Below, piece after piece: positions 1 through 4,743 of a stretch of DNA of 7,343 bases. Each line of letters opens with the position of its first letter. Position 1 is the first letter of the stretch. The notes beneath the pieces are model-generated. The model did not search any database, had not been told where the DNA came from, and was given only the letters and a program-made list of their open reading frames with translations. Source of the DNA: JAGOUB01 sp964648045 (GTDB lineage Bacteria; Patescibacteriota; Gracilibacteria; Peribacterales; Peribacteraceae); the NCBI GenBank assembly GCA_964648045.1, contig CAZYNU010000041.1, positions 1-7,343 on the forward strand, in the 5' to 3' direction. The position numbers and the translations under genes were made by a program.

Positions 1-32
1 AGGGGGAGATGCATTATCTCAACCCCATTCTT

Positions 33-71
33 GATGGGGTCATGTCTGACAGTGGCCCATCATTCTTTTTG
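33..71 (+). terminator. Possible rightward terminator or attenuator hairpin
   Basis: GATGGG (33-38) pairs with CCCATC (56-61). GTCA (39-42) pairs with TGAC (47-50) around a 4-nt loop, leaving a 5-nt bulge at 51-55. The hairpin is followed by ATTCTTTTT (62-70). This fits the end of a rightward gene lying left of the window. A competing hairpin, ACCCCAT (22-28) with ATGGGGT (34-40), uses the same bases, so it may be an attenuator. The bulge weakens the call. Confidence 0.35.
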
Positions 72-141
72 CCTACAAATAGGGCTGAGCGGCGTTCTGC
101 TACTGGGAAGAACCGACATCTCACATGTTGTGTTCACATGA

Positions 142-170
142 CAAAAAGCCCGGATCCGAAGATCCGGGCT
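142..170 (-). terminator. Intrinsic terminator with UUCG loop, end of leftward operon
   Basis: Read on the minus strand, AGCCCGGATC, loop TTCG and GATCCGGGCT form a perfect 10-bp GC-rich stem, followed at once by TTTTTGT. It starts 5 nt past the transporter stop codon (TAG, 177-175), so it closes that gene and probably the whole leftward operon. The UUCG tetraloop is an unusually stable RNA loop common in such terminators. Confidence 0.93.
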
Positions 171-174
171 GAAG

Positions 175-699
175 CTACTTTTCTTGGTCCGTGACGAGCC
201 AGATGGCGATGCCGGCGAGTACCCAGGCAAGGAGCGTCCGCCAGGTGGGCCATTCACCCTTTAAGAGGATTGTGGGGATAGCCGTACAAACAGGTAAGAG
301 CATATAGAACATGCTCAACTTGAGTGCTCCGGCGTGCTGATTAAGGGCAGCGAAGTGCGCCCACCCGCCGATGAAAGACGCGATGCCCATGGCGGCGACC
401 CACCACCACTCATTGCCCTCAGGCCAGCGTAAGCCCGATGCTTCGTGCTGCTTCGAGAGAGCGAGCATGAGAATCCAGCAGATGACGAGACCGCTCAGGG
501 CCACCCACTGGCCAAACGTGCGGTAGTCCAGCGCGCTCGTCTGCCCAAGTACGAAGAACGCCGCGATGATCAGGACGGTACTACTGTAGAACATCGTGAG
601 AACTTTGGGTGACACGTTGGACAGCTTCTGATCCGCAATCGAGATTTCGGTCGAGTAGGCGATCATCGCCAAGATGCACAACAGCGAGGCAGTATTCAT
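175..699 (-). CDS. Single-domain EamA/DMT-family membrane transporter
   Basis: This 174-residue protein is mostly hydrophobic, with five or six predicted membrane segments (about residues 3-19, 33-51, 63-81, 98-118, 128-146 and 152-170). The second half matches the EamA pattern: an Ala-rich helix (HFAALNQHAGALKLS), then a Pro-containing helix (LLPVCTAIPTILLKGEW) whose GE-W-P-T resembles the usual gE-xlt motif, then a last helix with AGIAIWLV. Typical DMT exporters have two EamA repeats and about 300 residues. This is half that size, so it probably works as a dimer in the inner membrane. The substrate cannot be read from the sequence; exporters of amino acids, metabolites or drugs all occur in the superfamily. 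The start is ATG 699-697 with Shine-Dalgarno GGGAGAG 5 nt upstream. It lies 92 nt downstream of the kinase gene with no terminator between, and a terminator follows directly. Confidence 0.8.
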   Translation of the reverse strand: MNTASLLCILAMIAYSTEISIADQKLSNVSPKVLTMFYSSTVLIIAAFFVLGQTSALDYRTFGQWVALSGLVICWILMLALSKQHEASGLRWPEGNEWWWVAAMGIASFIGGWAHFAALNQHAGALKLSMFYMLLPVCTAIPTILLKGEWPTWRTLLAWVLAGIAIWLVTDQEK

Positions 700-704
700 T
701 GTAT

Positions 705-711
705 CTCTCCC
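705..711 (-). promoter_or_regulatory. Shine-Dalgarno of the transporter gene
   Basis: GGGAGAG on the minus strand lies 5 nt before ATG 699. It is the clearest ribosome binding site in the leftward operon and fixes this start. Confidence 0.75.
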
Positions 712-749
712 ATTGAGTGAAAGGTCTGTAACTGCCTTTATATTTGCAT

Positions 750-777
750 ATTATGAAAAATATTTCAATTTCGTAAA
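750..777 (-). promoter_or_regulatory. Candidate internal promoter for the transporter gene
   Basis: On the minus strand TTTACG (4 of 6 matches to the sigma-70 -35), a 16-nt spacer and CATAAT (5 of 6 to the -10) lie in the AT-rich 92-nt gap after the kinase gene. AT-rich sequence gives such matches easily, and readthrough from the kinase gene is equally possible. Confidence 0.3.
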
Positions 778-791
778 ATTTGTATAGAGGC

Positions 792-2231
792 TTACATAGA
801 CTTTTCAGGTGCAATCTTAAGCGGCACCTCCACGAAGAACGTCGTCCCCTTACCCTCTTCAGACTCAAACCAAATCTTACCGTCTTGCCCCTCGATGGCG
901 CCCTTGGCCACGTAGAGGCCAAAGCCATTGCCATCAATGGCGTTGCGCACGTTGCTCGCGCGGAACTGCTTGCCGAAGATCTTACCCTGGTCAGCCTTCG
1001 GAATACCGCAGCCCGTGTCCTTCACCGTAAGGGAGAGAATATTTTTCGCATTGATGGTGACTGTGAACCACACGTTGCCATCCTTCGGCGTGTACTTCAC
1101 GGCATTCGTCAGGAGGTTTTCGACTGTCATGCGCGTGAGTCGTTTATCGAGCAGAGCCACTGGCAGCTTCTCGGGCAAGCTCTTAATCAAAGTAACTGGC
1201 TTCTCTTTCGCTTTCGGTTCGATGACACCAAGGATTTCCGTAAAGAAGACCTGAAGATCCAAAGGTTGAGGATCTACTCGCATTTTGCCGAGCTGAATAC
1301 GCGAGACATCGAGGATCATGCTCACCAAATCGGAGAGGTCCTCCGTGATGGACTGCATACTCTTCATGTCTGCTTTCTGTTCATCTTTCAGATTTTTTCC
1401 ATCATCCAAAAGCGATTCAAGATACCATTTAATAGCGGTTACTGGCGCGGCAAGCTGGTGACTGACGATACTCAGGAGTTCGTCTTTTTGGCGGTCGAGT
1501 TCATTAAGTAGTCGCACCCTTGTGGACCACATTCTGACCAAGATTGTAGTCAGAGTAATAATCGCAATAGTTAAAATAATTGTAAAAATAATAAAAGGAA
1601 CTATGGCCAAATTACTGATTTGGATGTAATCCGAAACATCAACATCCAAACCGATTAATTCTTGCGCCCTATTTCCATCGTAAAAAATGGGCGCAGATAC
1701 TGAAAGAAATGTTCCCCATTGATCAACTTCTAATTCTTCACTTATAGTTGTTTGCCTGAAGCCAAAATCGCGAAGTTGCACTTGTTCAGTAACATCATAT
1801 TCATCTCCAGGTGCAGCAAGGGCATCCTCATCATTTATGATACCATCATGATTTAGATCAATTTCAGCATAGGGATTTATTGAATCTGCATCTGCAACAA
1901 AAACCTGCGTGTTTTTATCGTCAGTTTTTCTTAAAATGTAGGCGAAGCGAATGTTGGGATTCCGCACTCTGATTTCTGACAATTTTTCTACAGTTTTTTT
2001 ATATTCCTCCTTCTCAATATCTAAGGGGCCAATAATTTCTTTAAGATCTTCATGTGGAAAAGAAATACTTGCCGTTTGCGCTATTCCTTTTAATCGCTCT
2101 TCCAACTGATGTTGGAAGTACCCTTGTACATTGGAGTACAAAAAAAGGATGGAAAAACCAATAATTAGAAGAAAGACGCTCAAAAGCAGAAAGCTTATTG
2201 CGCCAATGCCTTTTTTAATTGGCATTATCAT
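792..2231 (-). CDS. Transmembrane sensor histidine kinase with EF-hand-like sensor loop
   Basis: This 479-residue inner-membrane kinase probably autophosphorylates on His258 (SIVSHQL) and passes the phosphate to a response regulator not found in this window. TM1 is at about 10-32, the extracytoplasmic sensor at 33-207 and TM2 at about 208-231. HisKA starts near 245. The ATPase domain shows an N box (ENLLTNAVKY, 371-380), G1 box (DTGCGIP, 405-411), F box (IFGKQF) and G2 box (GNGFGLYVAKG, 434-444), so all catalytic motifs are intact. There is no HAMP domain; TM2 connects to HisKA through about 15-20 residues. The sensor has a canonical 12-residue calcium-type loop (D125, N127, D129, G130, N133, D136), then VDQWGT (169-174) and SAPIF. 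It is homologous to the sensor of the regulator at 2763-4322. The ATG at 2231 overlaps the SET stop (TAATG), suggesting coupled translation; ATG 2225 is an alternative. Codons before about 1510 (cytoplasmic part) are far more GC-rich than those after. Confidence 0.93.
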   Translation of the reverse strand: MIMPIKKGIGAISFLLLSVFLLIIGFSILFLYSNVQGYFQHQLEERLKGIAQTASISFPHEDLKEIIGPLDIEKEEYKKTVEKLSEIRVRNPNIRFAYILRKTDDKNTQVFVADADSINPYAEIDLNHDGIINDEDALAAPGDEYDVTEQVQLRDFGFRQTTISEELEVDQWGTFLSVSAPIFYDGNRAQELIGLDVDVSDYIQISNLAIVPFIIFTIILTIAIITLTTILVRMWSTRVRLLNELDRQKDELLSIVSHQLAAPVTAIKWYLESLLDDGKNLKDEQKADMKSMQSITEDLSDLVSMILDVSRIQLGKMRVDPQPLDLQVFFTEILGVIEPKAKEKPVTLIKSLPEKLPVALLDKRLTRMTVENLLTNAVKYTPKDGNVWFTVTINAKNILSLTVKDTGCGIPKADQGKIFGKQFRASNVRNAIDGNGFGLYVAKGAIEGQDGKIWFESEEGKGTTFFVEVPLKIAPEKSM

Positions 2232-2719
2232 TAATAATAAACGTTTTTAATATGGCTAGTAAGTGCATTTCTCTTAAGATAGAACTCCTTTCTTGAGTGT
2301 GGAATTGACTGAAAATCGACAACTTTTTTTCTACAACTTTGTTTCCCACAAAGGCACTCCATAAGAAGAATCCCATCGTCTGCTGTTGTGGAATAATCAA
2401 ACATTATTTCGATTCCTGCAGGTATTCTCTCTAGGGCAAAAAGAATGCCATTATTTCTCATTCCTGCATTTGGCTCGCATGAATGGTTAAAAAAGCAGTA
2501 AGGGTCAATTAGGTCGATAAAATGATGACGGTCAATTTGTAATGGAATGGTCTCACCAGAATGGTACTTGTCGAAAAAGTCAGTAGTACTAAGAATGGGA
2601 CCAGTCATCTTACAAATAATTTCGCCTTCCTGTATTTCATCAGTTGCAATGCACGCCGCCCCCAAGGGGGTATCTTGAATGACTTTAAACTTATAGAAAT
2701 TAACAACAGAACTTTGCAT
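2231..2719 (-). CDS. SET-domain protein lysine methyltransferase
   Basis: This 162-residue protein is almost only a SET domain and has no membrane segment, so it should be cytoplasmic. SET enzymes transfer a methyl group from S-adenosylmethionine to a lysine of a protein. Visible motifs are the N-terminal SET strands (LGAACIATDEIQEGE, about 19-33), the pseudoknot motif FFNHSCEPNA (76-85, with the SAM-binding NHS and Cys81), the catalytic-tyrosine region MFDYS (106-110) and a post-SET C-x-C-x4-C (Cys122, Cys124, Cys129). In the family these three cysteines and the NHSC cysteine bind zinc, so the active site looks complete. I chose ATG 2719 because GAG sits 8 nt upstream; GTG 2728 in the same frame would overlap that site. 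The gene lies 43 nt after the membrane regulator and overlaps the kinase start by one base. Its AT-rich composition matches the adjoining sensor halves. The substrate is unknown; a neighbour-encoded protein is only a guess. Confidence 0.88.
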   Translation of the reverse strand: MQSSVVNFYKFKVIQDTPLGAACIATDEIQEGEIICKMTGPILSTTDFFDKYHSGETIPLQIDRHHFIDLIDPYCFFNHSCEPNAGMRNNGILFALERIPAGIEIMFDYSTTADDGILLMECLCGKQSCRKKVVDFQSIPHSRKEFYLKRNALTSHIKNVYY

Positions 2720-2762
2720 GTCTATCACTCTATACCACTAGTGGTTTTATTTGAAATCTTAT

Positions 2763-4322
2763 TTAAGACAGGCGATCAATCAATAATCGCTTTAAGCTAA
2801 AAGAAAGTAGGTAAACAATTATCATTGTAGTAAAAACAACTAAAAAAGAGACTCCCCCAACAAAGGAGGCGTTCATCGTTTGTGCCACCGTCTTACTCCA
2901 TACGTCGACTGCCAGAAGAGCAATGATATCACCCTTGTCATTAAAAATAGGAGCATAAGCCGAATAAAATGAACCCCATTGGTCTAAGATAGCCTCATCA
3001 TTTGCAATTGGCTCTTTGGGCATAGTCTCAAAAATAGCGTCGCCTACCTGAGATACATATTTTCTCCCAGGCAAAACATACTCGTCGGCTGCCGATAAAA
3101 TGCCATCATTATCGAAATCTATGGCCACTGTAGGATCAATTGCATCTGCCTCGGCAATATATTCATATCCAAAGTCTTTTGCGGGTCTTAATAAATAAGC
3201 ATATTTAATATCAGCGTTAGAATTTTCTCTAAAGCCTCTTAAGATTTGGATGATTTTTAAGTATTCAGATTTGTTCATATCACTGGTATCTTGTATTTCT
3301 TCTATATCTTTATAATCAAATAACAGTGCTCCTACACCTACTGCGGAGCGAATTTTTTCCCTAATCTTATGTTTGGTATTTTCAACATGGCTAGCATAAG
3401 CAGCTGCTGATAAAAGCAATGAAGTGATGATTGCGAAAACAAAAAAAGCAATATTAAATTTGCTAAGCAAGAATAATCTTAGATTTGAAAAGGCAGTAGT
3501 CTTTGCGCTAGCAGCAAAAGTATTTCGCTGATCTTTGGCTGCAAGTAATTTCTCGTCACTTAAAATCTTCCAAAGCAAATCAAACGCCCCCGCTTCTGAT
3601 TCCACCTGCTCAGGAAAGCGCACAAAGCAGGCGCGTTTTTGGGCGTGCTGGAAGCAGGCTACGACATTCCCAACAATAATTTTTTCACAGGGAATCGGAC
3701 ACGACTCTTTGCTGACCAGCATCGTCTCTCGATACTCATACTGATCGCGTGCCTGGAATGCGCAGCCATCCTCCGTATCGTGCGTAATAACGCGGCAAAA
3801 TACCCCCGCCTCCTTGCGCGCCCGAAAGAGTCGCACACGCATCTGCCACAGAGGATCATCTTGCTCGCGACCATTCACGGGAATGTACTGCCGCCAGTGT
3901 TTGCCTTGTTCAATGAGGCTGAAATATGCCTGCTCTAGGCCGTCATCACCGTCAAAGTATTTCATCTCAGGACGATTCTTCTCACTTTCCATTGTCGTCA
4001 CGAATGCTTCAAAAGTTTGGTACTTCCGTAGAAGCATTTCCCGGCGATGCAGCGTTTCGTCATGCAGCCACTGCACCACGTTCTGAAGCGACTTGAGGAC
4101 GAATTTTGGATTATCATTCACTGTCTCCCGCACCACGATGCCCTTCTTCATCAGCTTTTTCATCGCTTGATCCAACACGCCCGTGCTCTTGCCTGTCTTC
4201 TGAGCAAGGATGCGCAACGTGGTCGGATCTCCATTCAGCATGTGCTGGATGAGTAGGATTTCCGTAGAGGAGCAGCCAGCCTCGATGAGGGAGTGCTCGA
4301 CGGCGCTGGGTAAGGGGTTCAT
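2763..4322 (-). CDS. Membrane-anchored TrmB-like regulator with EF-hand-like sensor
   Basis: This 519-residue protein has an unusual layout. Residues 1-80 form a TrmB-type winged helix (STEILLIQHMLNGDPTTLRI, then the helix around AQKTGKSTGVLDQAMKKLMK and a wing ending in NPKFVLKSL). Residues 85-115 are a charged coiled-coil-like helix. Residues 120-275 resemble the TrmB effector domain (MKYFDGDDGLEQAYFSL and ARKEAGVFCRVI). TM1 is at about 289-309, an extracytoplasmic sensor at 311-484, TM2 at about 486-508, and a basic tail ends the protein. The sensor carries a calcium-type loop (D402, D404, D406, G407, S410, D413), then LDQWGS and YAPIF, as in the kinase at 792-2231. It is probably a one-component system: external signal in, DNA binding out, at the inner membrane. 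The start is ATG 4322, where homology to the winged helix begins. The frame stays open to 4409 but that part is not TrmB-like and overlaps the promoter. No clear Shine-Dalgarno is seen. It is the first gene of the leftward unit. Confidence 0.88.
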   Translation of the reverse strand: MNPLPSAVEHSLIEAGCSSTEILLIQHMLNGDPTTLRILAQKTGKSTGVLDQAMKKLMKKGIVVRETVNDNPKFVLKSLQNVVQWLHDETLHRREMLLRKYQTFEAFVTTMESEKNRPEMKYFDGDDGLEQAYFSLIEQGKHWRQYIPVNGREQDDPLWQMRVRLFRARKEAGVFCRVITHDTEDGCAFQARDQYEYRETMLVSKESCPIPCEKIIVGNVVACFQHAQKRACFVRFPEQVESEAGAFDLLWKILSDEKLLAAKDQRNTFAASAKTTAFSNLRLFLLSKFNIAFFVFAIITSLLLSAAAYASHVENTKHKIREKIRSAVGVGALLFDYKDIEEIQDTSDMNKSEYLKIIQILRGFRENSNADIKYAYLLRPAKDFGYEYIAEADAIDPTVAIDFDNDGILSAADEYVLPGRKYVSQVGDAIFETMPKEPIANDEAILDQWGSFYSAYAPIFNDKGDIIALLAVDVWSKTVAQTMNASFVGGVSFLVVFTTMIIVYLLSFSLKRLLIDRLS

Positions 4323-4356
4323 AGGACAGGTCACGCTACGGAGTTCCGCGGGCCTT

Positions 4357-4372
4357 GTATAGGACAATATAC
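4357..4372. repeat. Imperfect inverted repeat around the regulator -10
   Basis: GTATA (4357-4361) and TATAC (4368-4372) face each other across 6 nt and cover the candidate leftward -10 box. It could be a regulator half-site pair, but the short AT-rich arms could occur by chance. Confidence 0.3.
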
Positions 4373-4393
4373 ATCTTGGAACGCTCGAGTCGA
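4366..4393 (-). promoter_or_regulatory. Candidate promoter of the leftward operon
   Basis: On the minus strand TCGACT (4393-4388, 4 of 6 to the -35), a 16-nt spacer and TATATT (4371-4366, 5 of 6 to the -10) lie upstream of ATG 4322. Transcription would start near 4359 and give a leader of about 36 nt. Confidence 0.4.
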
Positions 4394-4396
4394 GCG
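4382..4396. promoter_or_regulatory. Perfect inverted repeat, likely operator
   Basis: CGCTCGA, a central G and TCGAGCG form a perfect 7+7 bp palindrome over the candidate -35 of the regulator promoter, 60-74 bp before ATG 4322. A dimeric winged-helix protein could bind here, and autoregulation by the adjacent gene is the simplest guess. No T-run follows on either strand, so it is not a terminator. Confidence 0.45.
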
Positions 4397-4408
4397 AAAG
4401 ATGACACA

Positions 4409-4436
4409 TTGATCAAGTTATTTAGCCCTATATAAA
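4409..4436 (+). promoter_or_regulatory. Candidate rightward promoter
   Basis: TTGATC (4409-4414, 4 of 6 to the -35), a 16-nt spacer and TATAAA (4431-4436, 5 of 6 to the -10) form a good sigma-70 pattern. Transcription would start near 4443 and run through a long leader into the GC-rich frame at 4722. The -35 lies in the palindrome TTGATCAA (4409-4416). A second short inverted repeat, ATCAC-GA-GTGAT (4457-4468), lies just downstream of the expected start. Confidence 0.45.
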
Positions 4437-4721
4437 GCCAAAAAGTACAGCTTATTATCACGAGTGATCAGGGCTCTGAATCGGTTCTATCCTGGTGTAG
4501 AACGGCGTCGAATTTGTGAGGGGTTTGTCTATCTTTAGTAGAAGTACCTATTCTCGTCGTTCTGCCGGTCATTAGCAGCAGAACGTCCGCCGCGTTCTTT
4601 TCTTTGGTGGAACACTGAAGAGTGGCTCCGTGCAGCAAATAAATTGTATTTCATTATCGCCCTAACAGGTACGTATGGGTGCGATCCGGAGAATGGGGCG
4701 CAACCCCCTTCCCCCCGCCCC
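4437..4721. other. Non-coding leader region between the divergent genes
   Basis: I see no credible gene in this stretch. Its composition is intermediate (43% GC in 4441-4500) until the C-rich tract begins near 4704. It holds a short operator-like inverted repeat (4457-4468) and the paired hairpins at 4558-4605. The plus frame used by the downstream gene is open from 4542, after TAG at 4539-4541, but contains no ATG before 4722. Confidence 0.6.
4558..4605 (+). promoter_or_regulatory. Possible transcription attenuator in the leader
   Basis: CGTTCTGC (4558-4565) pairs perfectly with GCAGAACG (4578-4585), an 8-bp stem with a 12-nt loop. The same AGAACG (4580-4585) can instead pair with CGTTCT (4593-4598), which is followed by TTTCTTT (4599-4605). 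The two folds exclude each other, as in an antiterminator/terminator pair. The second stem is only 6 bp and its T-run is interrupted, so this is tentative. Confidence 0.3.
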
Positions 4722-4743
4722 ATGCCCCGCCCTTCCCCCCGCC
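4704..4743 (-). other. C-rich tract, G-quadruplex-prone on the minus strand
   Basis: The plus strand has C-runs of 5, 6, 4, 4, 3 and 6 within 40 nt, broken by TT, G, ATG and G. The minus strand therefore has six G-runs of three or more with loops of at most three bases, a strong quadruplex pattern. In the plus reading frame it encodes a Pro/Arg/Ser stretch around ATG 4722. Confidence 0.7.
4706..4743 (+). repeat. 14-bp direct repeat, 24-nt period
   Basis: CCCTTCCCCCCGCC occurs at 4706-4719 and again at 4730-4743. The 24-nt offset equals eight codons and keeps frame, giving the repeated peptide PSPR. Homopolymer runs like these are prone to slippage and to sequencing error. Confidence 0.8.

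Noticed and set aside
121..140. Direct repeat TCACATG, 13-nt offset
   Set aside because: Too short and isolated to support an array or attachment site.
9..194. 61-codon plus-strand ORF at the left edge
   Set aside because: It runs through the terminator hairpins and the end of the transporter gene on the other strand. It has no usable ribosome binding site and its peptide resembles no protein.
780..1511. 243-codon plus-strand ORF opposite the kinase
   Set aside because: It is the antisense shadow of the GC-richer kinase catalytic domain, whose motifs are all in the minus frame.
4323..4409. 29-residue N-terminal extension of the membrane regulator
   Set aside because: The winged-helix similarity begins at ATG 4322, and the extension covers the candidate promoter and a perfect palindrome. 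It is more likely untranslated.
4535..4723. 62-codon minus-strand ORF in the divergent region
   Set aside because: It starts inside the C-rich tract and covers the candidate leader hairpins, with no ribosome binding site or recognisable domain.
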